DNA from: Trema orientale
Lineage: Eukaryota; Streptophyta; Magnoliopsida; Rosales; Cannabaceae
Length of the DNA stretch: 64,000 nucleotides
Direction of reading: 5' to 3'
Assembly (NCBI GenBank): GCA_002914845.1
Contig: JXTC01000278.1
Span: forward strand, 83,600 to 147,599
Part shown: one piece after another, positions 11,645 to 24,779 of the stretch
How the letters are laid out: the number at the start of each line of letters is the position of its first letter
Position numbering within the stretch: position 1 is the stretch's first letter
Translations under genes and position numbers: made by a program
Notes under the pieces: generated by a model
The model's input: the letters and a program-made list of their open reading frames with translations, nothing else
Databases searched by the model: none
Told to the model about the DNA's origin: nothing

Positions 11645-13990
11645 GAGTTATGAAATTAAGTAATTTTTTTTTTCCAAAAAATAAGTGCTAGAAGTGTGGA
11701 GGAATCATTCATACTAATAAGGGGGAAAAAACAAGAAAAAAGAAAGAAGCAGCTTTGCTAGTGGTAGTTGAAAAGGAGTACTTGAAGCTTTTAGAGAAAA
11801 CCATGTTGTCTGTTTGCTTTAGGGTTAAGGGGACAACCCAATCTAAGTATTATAGAAAGTAAGCTAAGTTGGGATTAGAAAAAGTTCATTCAAGTACTAA
11901 TTATTACAAGGGCATCTTTTTGTTATAATATGCAAATAATACATGATTACAAGCTTGAAATCACTTTGAGAAAACACCTTAATTGACTAATTATATTTGT
12001 AATAACTTTTTATACAACTCACTTCATGCTTATAAAGATTCCAATCCATTCATAGATTTCATAAAGCTAACTAGCAACTATCCAAAAGGTGGGTTTTTAA
12101 TATTTATTTTGTGTGTGTTCATATCATAAGTTAAAATGCTACTTATGAAAGTTATTTTTTTTGTGATGCATGCCTACCTTCTTACATTAAACCTATATCA
12201 AACCTAATTTTCAATTTCAAATAAATTTCTTCCCCACATGAGGTCTATTTAACTTGAATTAATTCTCCGACTTCAAGAATGCTATTTCTAAATAAATTCC
12301 ATTTATAGATTAGTTGTTCAATTTTTAAGTCAAATACTTAACTGTTGATAATGTGTCTGCAGGCTGTAAAAGTGTATACATATAAATATAATTAAGCAGG
12401 GAATTTTATAAATAGTTACCAACGAGAAAATACGAGTGAAATATATATAAAGCCTAATCTTACGCAATTGGGTTTTGAAAAAATTATATATATATATTGA
12501 AAGGATCCAAAATTATAGATATTTTGCCTTATTCCGATCATTAACGTATTGCAGATCAATGATATTTTGCAATAAATGAACTCATTAGTCCTACTCTAAA
12601 TCAATACTGACGTCAAAAATTCTCAAATGCCTAATGTCACAGAGTAGTTGTTACCAGTAACATCACATTTATTTGATTTCTTTTTAATTAGGGTCAATTT
12701 CTTTGTGCTTAAAATACAAGTTATAACGACATCAAAAAAAAAAAAAAAAAAAGGAAAAAGAAGTTATGACACTAATTTTTCATGTAATATAAAGGGTACA
12801 TAGTTGGCCACATATATGTAACTTGTGTGTGTTACTATCCAATCCCGTAATAGTGACTTTATAACTACTCACTGCATACGTCACAATATGTCAAATACAT
12901 AAAGTATGTGACCATGTGCTACAAGTATTTATTTTTTTTCTTTAAGGAAAAGTATTTATTTAATTATTTATTTTCTCGGGAGAGTGTTACAAGTTTTTTT
13001 GAGGGGGTTTTACAAGTAATTTTATAGGATAATAAAACCAATAATTTCATATCAATTCTACATTATTATTTTTTTTTGGAAGCCCATCACTTGTATTATT
13101 AAACCGCATATATTCGAACGAATCAAATGATCCATTAATTATTGTTATTTTCCTGCTGCGTTAAATTTTTCTTCAAGGATAATATATTGATTTTGAAGTA
13201 TTATGGATAACACTTTTAATTTATTTAGTTGATATTATTTTCATTCATTTAATATTTCCTTTTTTTCCTTAAAAAATTAAAAATTAAAATTCCATATATT
13301 TTCTCCGGAAGATGCTGGCATTAATTTTGGTAATGTAGAAAAAGTATGTCTTAAAAACTTAAATAGAAGTAATCCAGAATAAGAAAAACCTACACAGTTT
13401 CTTTAGTTATAGAAAAACCTACTCAAAATATGTATTGCTTTTATTAGTTTTTGTTTTAATAGCATGGTGGCTTTGAACCTTAAAACTTTGAATCACAATA
13501 TTAGAGGTGAGGTGAGAGGGATGAGCAGATTCATTAGCAACACAATTTGGAGCATGACATGACACACCAAAAACATGGGTTGTGCTCCAAACAAAAAAAA
13601 ATATTGCCAATCTCATATGTTAAGAACGATAAAATAAGTACAATACGACACATCTATAATACAGTACAACATAATTTATTGGTATTATACGACATATTAA
13701 CACGTTATACATATGAATTGTATGCGTTATGTTTACTAATTAAAAGTCTTTTTATTCATTTCTTTCTGTTTTATTGTTTTTCTCTTCTTCTCAAGTCTCA
13801 ACCAATTTTTTTTTTTTTTTGGGATAATAAGTCTCAACCAATTAGAAATGCAATAACTTAGATTTTGGCTTTAGATTCGAGAAAGGGAAAAAAAAAAAAA
13901 AAATTGGCTCTAGGAAAATGGCTTTGCACCGAGCAATTCACGTGCGATATTACCGTGATTCCTTCTCCCATTAACAAACAAACAGATGCA
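11645..13990. other. Gene-free stretch
   Basis: AT-rich intergenic DNA with A tracts (for example 12734-12752 and 13893-13903) and T tracts (13806-13820). No gene, RNA or complete transposon was recognised. Confidence 0.4.
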
Positions 13991-13999
13991 TCCAAATCC

Positions 14000-14290
14000 A
14001 AACGGCGCCGTAAGCACACTGGCCCCACTCCCCCCCAAAGACCAAAAGAAGCGGATTTATTTAAACGGCGCCGCTTGGGGGGTTGAGGCTTGTCATCCAC
14101 GTGCCGTTAAATTCAAGATTTGGGGGAGGGAGGAGGTGAGAGGTGAGAGGTGAGAGGTGAGGTTTCGTAAATTTACCAAAAGGAAAAAAGACTCACGCCA
14201 CGTGTCAAGCCCTGGTGGGCTCCAGACCAAATTTTATAGACGTTAGTGTTACGGCAATATTTATGGGCCGAAACGGTGACGTGTTATCCC
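14000..14290 (+). promoter_or_regulatory. Promoter region of the RING-HC gene
   Basis: GC-richer block directly upstream of the leader. Two copies of the near-palindrome AAACGGCGCCG lie 63 bp apart (14000-14010 and 14063-14073). Two CACGTG G-boxes follow (14098-14103 and 14199-14204; the second reads CCACGTGTC, an ABRE-type core), then a TGACGTG word near 14277. Between the G-boxes is a four-copy 7-bp repeat, GAGGTGA (about 14133-14162). G-boxes bind bZIP and bHLH factors; regulation of this gene by them is inference. Confidence 0.55.
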
Positions 14291-14318
14291 ATTTATTATT
14301 CGTAAGTCCCTCCCTCCT

Positions 14319-14430
14319 CTTCCCTCTCTTACTCTCTCTCTCTCTCCCCTGAAGGCTGAAACTTCCATACTTTCTCTCTCTAGAAGACTCTCTCTCTCTG
14401 GCTTTCTCTCTCTTTCTGTTACTTTACACC
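14319..14430. repeat. CT-rich leader of the RING-HC gene
   Basis: Several (CT)n and CTCTCTCT runs (notably 14329-14346, 14371-14400 and 14404-14412) lie in the probable first, non-coding exon, ahead of the donor GTGAGT at 14470. Such pyrimidine tracts are binding sites for plant GAGA-binding BBR/BPC proteins and are common in plant leaders. Confidence 0.7.
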
Positions 14431-17400
14431 CAGCTAGCTAGGGTTTCGTTTCCTTTACTTCCAAATCTGGTGAGTTTCTCCAATTCCTATATTTATTGAC
14501 CTTCTTGGTTATATTTTCTCTGGAGATTTTTTTTTTTCGAAGGAATTGCAAAGGGGAATTAAGAATTTGCCCAAGTGGGGTGCTCGTTCGTTGTTTGGTT
14601 TCCGGGAAAGTTTTTGGAAAATGGTGGAAAATGGATGTGGGAACATCCGGTTTTGGATGTTAGATGTGGAAAATTTGGTGTTGTTGACTGTTTCAAAATC
14701 CTGTGCTTGGCTCTGTTTGGTGGAGCTTTTTGATTTTGAGATTTCGTGTTTTAGAAATCTGGTATTGGTTTCTTGTTGTTTTGTATGTTTATTAGGGAAC
14801 TAGAAAAGAGTATTGAGGAGTCAAATTGATTTGTGACTCTGGTGGTCGTGGAGTTCTGGGTATTAAACTAATTCTATTTTTAAGCTTTTCTCTTTGGCTT
14901 TTAAGGTACTGCCAAACTTTTATTTTATGGGTTTTGGATTTTCAACTTAGCATATTGGTTAGATTTTTAACTTTTTTTTTTTATTTATTTACGGATTTTT
15001 GCTCTTTTCTTTTCAAATGCAGCAAAGTTGTTGGGAGAAAATCTATTTGTGATGTCACTTCTTGGTGATCGGTGATTTCATGCTGAATAGGATCGACGGT
15101 TTCATTGCTTTGTCTCTGTATGGTTTTGCACTGATTGATTTTGACAGTGACTATGGTGACAATGATGATGACTATGAGCACGGCTAATGTTGTTTACATA
15201 GGATGATCTGATTTTTAAAGGAATCATCTGATTGTTTTTCCCGTAGATAAATGCGCCTTTTTATGCATTTTATACTCATGGGGTGAAAGGCTTAATTTAT
15301 AACTTTGCGCGTAGAAGATGGCTATTGCTGGTCTACACAATGTTTCTGTGCTTGATTCTTCTTTCCTTAGGGATTCTCAGACTCAAGCATCTAGGGAAAT
15401 AAGCGGGGAAGGGAGGGTAAGCACCCGGGCATCCTCACTTCTACAAATGTGGAGAGAGCTTGAGGATGAGCATGTGGTGAGTCGGGCCCAGGAGAGGTTC
15501 AGGGAAAGGTTGTTCCAACAAAGGAGTGATGGCTTTATTGCTGATCTCTCGAGGACAGACAGTTCCGAAAGCCATGTAAGCGAACGTACCGGTGACTCAG
15601 AGGATGCGAGTGTGGGTGAGAATGAGTGCATCACGTGGTCTGAAGATCAAAATGGGTCACAGAATGATCACGAGGTTTCCAGTAATTATAACAGTGAACA
15701 TTCTTCTGATTTTGGCGAAGTTGAGAGGGGGAGGGTCAGACAAGTTTTCCGAGAATGGATGAGCAGTGGTGCAGGGGAATGCATGTCGAATGTTTCTCAT
15801 ATCAACAACAGTTCGAGGGCAGAATGGCTTGGTGAAAATGAACAGGAGAGGGTGAGAATTATAAGGGAGTGGGTACAAATGAACAGTCAGTTAAGAGGTA
15901 CCTGTGCTGGCAGCCGAGAAAATCAACCTGCTGAATTTGGTAGTCAAATTGAACAAGTCCGGGATGGGTTGGTTGTTAACCAGAATGAAGGTCGAAATCA
16001 ACATTTTCGGAGGGGAATTCGTAGATTGTGTGGCAGGCAGGCTCTTCTCGATATGCTAAAGAAGGCTGAGAGGGAAAGAAGGATGGAACTTCAAGAATTG
16101 TTGGAGCACAGAGCTGTAACAAATTTCCCTCATCGCAACCGAATTCAGGTCTGTTGCTAGAACTTTTATTTATATATGAGTAATCAGAATATCGTATCAT
16201 TTTTTTTTTCCTATTATTGATTATGGTTTATCTTTAAGTACAAACTAGAACTTGGACCTCAAAAATTAGGTTTGCTATATGTTATTGTTGGGTCTGGAAT
16301 CTTATTGTGTTGAAAGTGCTTATATTTAGCTTGATAGACATTAGGTAGTGGGCATACAAAAATTCAAAAAAGTCGAGCCTCAAAAATTCAGGAGGGAATC
16401 GTAGTTGTGGATTTTGGCTGATACGAGAATAAAATATTAACTAATGTATGTGAACCACTAATTGAGTCATTTTTTCAGGAAATAGTTGATGTCATATATA
16501 ATAAAAATATTAGATTTATGAGGTAAAATTATTTAATATATAAGGCTTAAAAACTTCATAAAAATGTTCCTTTTTTTTTTTGGATCCATTATATTGACCG
16601 TGTTATGTTTATCTAAATGACTTTTTTGAAAAGGTAACATGCTGTTAAATCCCAGCACAGCTTGTTAATAATCGAGACCACTCATTCGTGACCTGTCGAT
16701 GAAAATTGCCACCCCTAAATGGTTTTACTGTTCTATATTAATATATATTGCTTCTATGATGCTTTTCTGTTGGGTTTTTCAGAAATCTAGAGTTTGATGA
16801 TTGCTTTGAAGCCTGGACAATGCTTTTCGGTGTTACTAATTGTTCAAAGCTGCATTTTTCCTTTTTCAGTCATTACTAAGAGGTTGGTTCTTGCGAAATG
16901 GAAGCTTGGTTGAGAATGAGAGACCCTCTTCCGTGGCTGAAAGTGAGTTAGGCTTATTGAGGCAGAGGCATACGGTCTCCGGTCTAAGGTAATTTATTCT
17001 ATATCTAAATGGGATAATTTTATCTTTATCTCCATGTCGTTTTGAATTTTTGCTACACTATTGCTGACCTTTGATGTTTGTGTTTCTAATTTAACCTAGG
17101 CTGAACAAGTTTGTGTTTATTTTTCTTGATTCATTTATTATACAGTGCTGATATATTAGTAGAATAAACAGTAGCACGAGAAGCTCTTCATGTCTTTTGG
17201 GTTTTCTTGGCAACCTTCTTTTCACTTTGACAATGTCTATGGAATTATATTTGGCAGTCAACAGAGTTGCCTGGTACATAAAATAAAAATAAAAGGTTAA
17301 ATTTTCAATGCTTGTCAAATTGATTGTCTATGTTTTGTATATGTCAAATCCAAACTCTTGGAGTCAACTTTTTATACTTACCAACTTGCCTTCTCATGTT

Positions 17401-20400
17401 GATTGATTTGGTGATAGAGGTATGGCTACGCTGCACACTTCGACTTTGAGTCTTTGAGCTTCCCTAATATCTCATTTTATTTTGTTTTCATAATTGTGGC
17501 CAATAAAAACTTCTTGTGGGTAGGCATCTATGTTAAGAATTAGTGCTTTCTAGCCGGTTTCTATTCTTGGAAACTATCTGGTGTTAAATTCGATGAACAA
17601 ACTATTGCAGGGACTTGCTTGCAATGCTGAATACAGTAGAAAAAAGCGCATCATAGGATTGAATTTTGTTATGTCTATCCAAGCGATTCTTTTAGTTCTC
17701 TTAATTGACACATGATATTACCCTAACTTGACTTTAGTATATGTGGTCTTCCCTATGATGGGAACTTGAGGATCAACTTTAGATGGGAAATCCTGTGAAT
17801 CTTATGAAGAATTACAATTTAACCATATATATATATATGCCTATTGGATTCATTACTATCACTGTAATATGTTATTTGGATCTCTCATGAATTCTTATCA
17901 TTGTCTACCTCATATGGTGATGGCACATACTTTTTGCATTTTGGTTGTCTTTGTATCTGTTGTACATTTTTGTGTCGAGCCATTAACTATTGTTGACATA
18001 ATTGTTTGCTGATCTTCATTTATATTTATAGCACGATTTTTTAGTTTGCATTAGTGGTTTTTGTACTAACATTTTGGAACTGTTTCTTTCGAGTAGGGAA
18101 GGGTTTTTCTCCAGATTGGATAATTCTGTTTGTGCCCAAGGAAGCAGCAGTCTTTCTGATACATCTAACGATGATATTAGTCCAAAAGGAAATGAACAAC
18201 CTCAAGGAAATAACTTATACGAGGTCAGAAATGATTTTTGTGAACAATCGGAACTTGCTTATGAAGGGAGTGATGACCGAGAACATGAAAGTCATGTAAT
18301 ATCAAATGGTAGGAATGAGTTGGGAGGCAATGCTGTTGAAGATGTAGAGTCACAAGCATCAGATGCTCATATAGTTGAAGGATGGCAGGAAGAAGTTCCA
18401 GATAATGTGGTAAGAGAGTGGCAATGGTCAACTGGTGTTGAATTTGTTGGAAGGGGAGATGGGACTGAACCAAATGCGGAGGCGGACTCACAGGAAACTA
18501 CTGCTGATGAATGGGCCCAAGATACATTGCAAAATGTTGTTGAAGAACGTAGGAATATGCGGGAGGCCAGTTACACAGTCGATGATCAATCTGATCCAAT
18601 AAGGGAGACAAGCGACTTTCCTGGTCTATCTGGTCATGCGGGTAATTTAGAAGGCGACACAGTTGCTGATACAAACAGGCAAGAATCTGCTTCTGAAGTA
18701 CAACAGTGGCCGGATCAATCTTCGGAAAATGAGGAGGGAGACTGGGAACAAGATGTTGCTGAATACACTGAATGGAGAGAAAGCCCTAGTGAAAATATGG
18801 ATGGAGATCAGCAACAACCTGCTGAATTCGGATGGTCCCAGGGAAATGAAGATAGAGAAAATAGTCATTTAGAAGACGTTCCTGAAGAGTGGCATGAGGA
18901 AGGTGGTTTCCAAGAAGCTGTGCAAAGTTGGCTAGAAGTGCCATCTGATTCCGAAGCTGTTCCAGCAAGGCAGGTTGATACGTTTTACTTCCCGGATGAT
19001 GATAATGTTTATAGCATGGAACTCAGGGAACTACTAAGCAGGTATTAAAAAAACAAAAGAATTTGCTCATTCTTATGCTTTAACCCTTTTAGACGTGAAT
19101 TTTTTCTTTACGTGGATTTTGTTTCTTCGTTTTGCAGGAGAAGAGTCTCTAATCTTCTTCACAGTGGCTTCCGTGAGAGTCTGGACCAATTGATACAATC
19201 ATATGTCGAAAGGCAAGGTCATGCTGCTACAGACTGGGAGCTGGATGGTTCATCATCGTCTCCTGTATCTGTAGAACAAGATCTGGAGCAAGCAAGTGCA
19301 AATCAGAGTGAAGCTCAGGGGGATGCTGTTGTCAGATCCCCTGTTGATCTACCCTCGCGGCCAATTCCTCCTCCTCCTCCACCAATTTGGGGCCAGGAGT
19401 CACACCATGATAGTTGGACACAGCACGACATGCATCAGCGATTTGGAATTGTATGTATATGTTTCCTTGAGGCTTCTTGGATGTAGTTGCTTTTATGTTT
19501 AATGATGACGTAAGATTGCCTGAATGTTTTATTTCTTTCTTCTTTCTCCACTGGGAACGAAAAAAAAGAACATTTATGAACTTGTTACTCCATTTCTTGG
19601 TGGTTAATCTTTTTGTCGTGTTATTATTTATGTGGGTAGTGTGTCAGATAGGTGATGAATATTTTACTATAATAAAGGCTACCTGAATTTGCTCTTACAT
19701 ATCAAGTCAATACTTTTGTTTGTTTTGTTATAGGAGTGGGAAATCATCAATGATATGAGGATTGACATGGCTAGGCTACAGCAGAGGATGAATAACTTAC
19801 AAAGGATGATGGAAACCTGCATGGATATGCAACTTGAGTTGCAGCGCTCGATAAGACAAGAAGTTTCTGCTGCCCTGAATAGGTCAGCTGGTTCCCAAGG
19901 TACTTTAGGACATGTTAAGCAATTTGACTTGCTTATTTTTCTTGCTCTATATATATTCTCCCCTTTAGTTTCTGGTCATAGTTCATTGGGAATGATTCCG
20001 ATGAATTAGAATCTGTTCCACATTTGTTCCATCTGCCATGTTGGATAGTTTCCTTGAAGGTTTAGATGCATTGATCGTTTATTGAACTAGTTTTTGCTTG
20101 GAAATGAGATTGTTTCCTGCATGAAAATGAACGTATTGATGAATCATTTTCCTTGTTTGGATTGCTGCAGAGTCGTGCGAGGTTGATTTGGCTGGGGATG
20201 ACTCAAAGTGGGATCATGTAAGAAAAGGAATGTGCTGTATATGTTGTCATACGAATATTGACTCTTTACTGTACAGGTAGACCCCAGAACTTTCTTTGTT
20301 GTTATTTTCATGATGATCAATATTATTTATAATTATTACAATTATTTGATACATATTTTTTCAGGCATGTTTTTATAGGTTTCTGACTCCCCACCTTATT

Positions 20401-20549
20401 TGTTGATTGTACTTGTATCTTGTGGTTGCAGATGTGGGCACATGTGTACTTGTTCAAAATGTGCTAGTGAGCTGGTTGAGAGTAGAGGCAAATGTCCAAT
20501 GTGTCGAGCACCCGTAGTTGAGGTGATTCGTGCTTATTCTATATTATAA
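14319..20549 (+). CDS. C-terminal RING-HC finger protein (putative E3 ubiquitin ligase), 865 aa
   Basis: Assembled by splice sites and frame. Coding exons are 15318-16148, 16870-16988, 18097-19041, 19138-19450, 19734-19899, 20171-20276 and 20432-20549, all with GT-AG introns, totalling 2598 nt with no internal stop. A 5'-UTR intron is likely at 14470-15022, after a CT-rich leader starting near 14319. Most of the protein (1-735) is hydrophilic and acidic with Trp/Glu-rich segments and no domain I recognise. Residues about 743-786 are a Met/Leu/Gln-rich probable coiled coil. The last 55 residues are a C3HC4 RING: Cys813/Cys816 (or 814/817), Cys828, His830, Cys834, Cys837, Cys848 and Cys851. This layout matches a plant-specific group that, from memory, includes At2g27950 and At5g04460. 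RING-HC domains recruit E2 enzymes; no substrate can be inferred. It converges with the ATL gene 1.3 kb downstream. Confidence 0.9.
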
Positions 20550-21842
20550 TTATAATGAAACCAATAATGAAGAGGGAAAAAAAAGGATAAGTATGAATTT
20601 AACAACATAGGTTTCTTCACATAGTTTTGCGATTGGTTCTTGATATGATTTCTGATATATGATGATGAGTGTATGATTTCAACAACAATGTTTTTTTTTT
20701 TTTTTTGGTGATTCGTTTCTTGACTCAATAAGAATATTGAGTGAAAAAAATGTCTTATTTATTACAATCTATGTAACTGCTGAAGATGAATGTTGATCTC
20801 TCTCTCTTACGCTGGACAAGTTTATACTTGTGTTCTTTGGATCCCTTCAAGTAAATATTTTTCTAGCCGATATAAAAAAAGGGAAAATGAGGTAATTCGT
20901 ATCAGTAATCATACAAATACTTATACATAATATATAGCAAGTCGTTTTAGTCAAAAATAAGTAGGTGTAATTTCAATTTAATTATTAAGAAGTGTAGAAA
21001 TTCGTTTAAAAGCATCTTTAATATTCAAGTTATTTATCATGATTGATTTTTAAACGAATTTTTTATTGGAACAAAAAAATCATGATGGTAATAGTACATC
21101 GACGACTCTACTATTGAATAATAGTACATCGTGTTTATCATCTTTAACGTTGTACTCGAAGATTCTCCTTTATTCAAAAGTCTCTTTCCACTCGAATAAA
21201 AAAAAAAAAAAAAAGATTCATGATAATAATTTGATTCGTTGAAATATAGTGATAATTGGCATTTCTCCAAGGAAAGTACTAACGTGGAGGCACTTCACAC
21301 TGGCCACTTTTTAACTTGACATCGGGACAAAATATCGCCTAATCAATTTGTTCAGATCTAAATATATATTTCAAGAATAATTGCCTTTTACATAAAGAAC
21401 GAATTATCCTGAAATGTCACCATATATTAATATAGGTATCCTATATACCATTTAGATAAGGGATTTCAACTCAACAAAATGGGAATGAGGCATAGACTCA
21501 CCACCACATTATGCCAGTAATCATAGTCAATAATGAATATCATTCTTCATAGATATTAATCATAAAATTAATGATTCTTTACAAAATATGACTCATCATT
21601 AGGTGTGCACAATCTTGTTCTGTTCACAATTACAAGTATATATACACAGACAGACATGGCTGGCGTAACGATTTTCCAGAACAAAACATTATTACCACAC
21701 TCCCCAACTCAAACTGCTCCTGCTCCTACACGTAAAGAAGAAAACGTCGTCGTTCCATAACCAAACTACAAGTGTCATACTCATGAGAAGATATACTTAT
21801 CTATCAGCTTCACCTCCTCCAGCTCCAGCTCCAGCTCCAAGT
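20550..21842. other. Gap between the convergent RING-HC and ATL genes
   Basis: About 1.3 kb that must hold both 3' ends. It is AT-rich with T runs at 20691-20706 and an A run near 21200-21214. No further gene or mobile element was recognised. Confidence 0.5.
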
Positions 21843-22325
21843 TCAAGTTCCCAAATTCGAAACCCGGGTCGACCGGCAAACCGGGCAAGACACGTGCGAA
21901 GAAAGCCACGTGTCGATACAGAGGGGATGGAACACGTGTCCGCAAAAGGGCATGACCTTGACGACGTCGTTCTCCCCAAACTCGACGAGACAAATGGCGC
22001 AATCCACGACCCGGTGCGGCGCGGCTCCACCGTACGAGCTCACAGGAAGCGACCGTACGACCGAGGGGTGGAGGCCCTTGGGGGAATCGGTGGCGGCGGG
22101 AGGGGCGCGAGGCGGCGGCGTGGAGCGGTTGGGACGGCAGAGGTAGAAGCAGAAGAAGAAGACGGAGAGGAGGGCGGTGGAGAGGACGAGGATGAGGAGG
22201 ACCATCGACGAGTCCATCGTCACCAAGTGAGCTGGCGGTGGCGGCGACGGCGAGTATCTGCTGATGAAGGGCGCATCGTCGTTCAGAATGAGTAGCTTCC
22301 GATTGCTGGTGCTGGTAGCTTTCAT
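21843..22325 (-). CDS. ATL57: ATL-type RING-H2 E3 ubiquitin ligase
   Basis: Intronless 160-residue frame, typical of the ATL family. Order of parts: a proline-rich N-terminus; one membrane segment (about 39-62); a GLD-type motif with the core KGLHPSVVRSLP (83-94); and a RING-H2 with Cys109, Cys112, Cys128, His130, His133, Cys136, Cys147 and Cys150 at family spacing, plus the Trp140 that contacts the E2. ATL proteins are membrane-anchored E3 ligases in defence, sugar and hormone responses; the substrate is unknown. The ATL57 name rests on my memory that At2g27940 sits between PLATZ and C-terminal-RING genes, as here. The start is uncertain: a TATATAAT word on this strand at about 22338-22350 lies only some 15-25 nt before the first ATG. 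If it is the TATA box, translation would begin at Met37 (22217), just before the membrane segment. The strand opposite is GC-rich and open in other frames, which are shadows. Confidence 0.92.
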   Translation of the reverse strand: MKATSTSNRKLLILNDDAPFISRYSPSPPPPAHLVTMDSSMVLLILVLSTALLSVFFFCFYLCRPNRSTPPPRAPPAATDSPKGLHPSVVRSLPVSSYGGAAPHRVVDCAICLVEFGENDVVKVMPFCGHVFHPLCIDTWLSSHVSCPVCRSTRVSNLGT

Positions 22326-22350
22326 TTTCCAGTCTAGATTATATATGCAA

Positions 22351-22855
22351 ATGGGAAGAAGGAATTTTGAGTATCAATTATTAGACTCTTCTTTTTTATT
22401 TTTTATTTTGAAAGGGCAAAAAAAAATGTTTCTTGAAGAGGTGACTTTGTTTTGTCAAAGAGTGTTTATCTTCTTTTTATCCGTTTTTGTTTTGTTTTTT
22501 TTTCCCAATTTTGACAGTGTGTATTTATTTATTTATTTATTTTTAAAACTTTTATTTGTAACAATTTCGTGCTAAAGGGTGCCAGTGATTGTGTGAAGTT
22601 TGGAGTCAACTCAAACAGGTATGAGGTATCTGGCTAGTAGCTATGTTTTATAATTTTTGGGTTGGACTTGGACAGTGGACATCACAGGACCAGGTTGTAA
22701 TTTTAAATTAAGAAATTTTAGTCAGAAAATATGATCCAACTCATCTTTTCCCCCTTGCCAGATTAGTGATTTTCACAGCTGAATTTCTTCTATATGAAAT
22801 CTAAGATCTGTTATGTTGAAAAGTCAATACTTGTCTTTAACTTTATAAATTTTTA
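22351..22855. other. Upstream region of the ATL gene
   Basis: AT-rich, T-tract-rich sequence (22380-22520) that should contain the ATL promoter. Apart from the TATA-like word at 22338-22350, no regulatory element is convincing. Confidence 0.4.
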
Positions 22856-22857
22856 AG

Positions 22858-23325
22858 GAATAATTATATTTTTATATCTTATATTTTGATTACTTGATCA
22901 CTTTATGCCTTACATTTTAGTTAATCATTAGTTCTAGAATTTATAACAAATTTATAATCTTTCTACGCCAAATATCAATTTTGGCTATTATATTTACTAA
23001 AATATCTTTAAAATTTAAACATATATTTAAAAATAAGTTCAAATTTAAAACTTATCTAAAATTGATAATTTTTTTAATAAAAAATATTCATATTTATATG
23101 TATTTTATTTTTTAAATTATTTGTTCTTTTTGCTATTATTTAATTAGTTTTAAATTTAAACTAATGATTAAAATATAGTTTAAAGGTGTATTTTGGTAAA
23201 TTCAATAGTCAAAATTCGTGTTTGACCTAAATACGGTATTAATTTGTTACAAATTTTAAATCTACATATCAATATTGATAATAATCAAAATACAAAGTGT
23301 AAACGGAACAAATAATCAAAACTAG
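22858..23325. mobile_element. Degenerate TIR element
   Basis: Sequence around 22880-22960 (TTTTGATTACTTGATCACTTT and following) reappears inverted around 23230-23320, with shared words such as AATTTRTAACAAATT. It resembles old MULE-derived MITEs, but the ends and target duplication are unclear. The middle is AT-rich and non-coding. Confidence 0.45.
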
Positions 23326-23329
23326 AGCT

Positions 23330-24112
23330 GCAAAAATCAGCTTTTTACATGAATCCGGACCCATGTTCTAACAAATTCAAAAGGCTGAAATTTTTGAGAA
23401 ATTTTGACTTTATTTAGAAAAATGCCACTTTTTAATAATATATACAACCATTTTTTAAAAATTGGTACTATCTAAAGGTACTCGAGATAATCAATCAATT
23501 TATTTAGAGTAACCAAGAGTTACTTGACATAAATAATCCAATTACCTCAGCTAACTTGACTAATTACCTTAAGTACCTCATCAATTATTAAAAGGTGATA
23601 TTTTTATAAATTGTTCTAAAAGTGGTAATTTTATAAATAGTTCAGAGATTTGTCCAAAAATTTTAAAAGCAAGGATTTTTGAGTTCTTTTAAAACTTTAC
23701 TACAAAAAATCAAATTTTCTCCAGTAAAAATGGGCTATCCGGTCTAGCTCGAAATTTATATATCAAAGCTCAACTCGGCCTTATATCAGTACTTTTAATT
23801 AATTTTCTTTTTCAATTAAAAAAAAAGCCCGACCCTGTATTTAGCGTTGGGCTAGGATTGGGAGAAAAGACTTGGTATTGGTCTGGCCTGTGGGCTGGCT
23901 TATTGGGCTCTGTCCATTTTTACTGCTCGAGTTAAAACGCAAGGTATAAAAATATAATTAATATGATTTTTAAAGTTATCCATGATAACAATTTTGTAAT
24001 TTTATATTCTTAAAGTGATGATTAAGGCATCTCCAATATAAATGATATTTCTAATGGCATCACCAATATAAATGATATTTCTAATGTTATATCCCAAGCT
24101 GAATAAAACAAA
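23330..24112. other. Degenerate repeats, no gene
   Basis: Contains a diverged inverted pair (about 23390-23460 against 23590-23660), GC-richer words typical of plant MITE ends (around 23740-23900, with GGGCT and GCCCGA), and a 30-bp tandem duplication at about 24028-24087 (unit GCATCNCCAATATAAATGAT and following). None could be assigned to a complete element. Confidence 0.4.
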
Positions 24113-24779
24113 GGAGAATTCTACAATAGGGAAATAAAAAACTTCCTAAGGTTAAGGAAGATAATAAGCGTGAAATTTAGCCACTTGTTAAAAAAATTAC
24201 TTACATAAACCAATGTTTTTAACTCTATTACTAACACTCTTAAAAAAAAAAAAAAACTCTTATTAACTCACTTTGCCCTTTTACATCGTGTAAGTTTTTT
24301 GTATTTTCTTTTTCCTGTTTCGTTTTGTTTTGTTTTTTGTTTTTTCTAAAGAAGAGCTGTTGCGTGTAAAAAAAAAAAAAGAAAGAAAGAAAAAAATGAT
24401 TCATGCGTTTAAGTTGGTTATTCTCCTGTCTATCATGATATTCTAATTGTTCATTTTCTTCTTCAATGAAACCCTAAAAGAAAACATGCATTTTTTTTAC
24501 CATTGATTTAACACTATTTTTTTTTACTCAAGCAAATAATTTATATACCACTGATTTACCACAATTTTTTTCTGTTTCGAATTTCAATTACTTTTTGAAA
24601 TATCTATTTATTCTAGGAAATATGCCAACATCGACATTTGTTCCGTTAGTTAAAATCTCGATAATTCCATCAATATTGATATTTTTGTCATTGTTAATAA
24701 CATCTACCATGCCTATTATTTCATAAGAGCCGCATATGTGTTTTAATGGGAAAATTAATTAGATGCAGGTTTTCTCTTA

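Noticed and set aside
21783..22295. 170-codon open frame on the plus strand opposite the ATL gene
   Set aside because: Shadow of the GC-rich ATL coding sequence; Arg/Gly/Glu low complexity.
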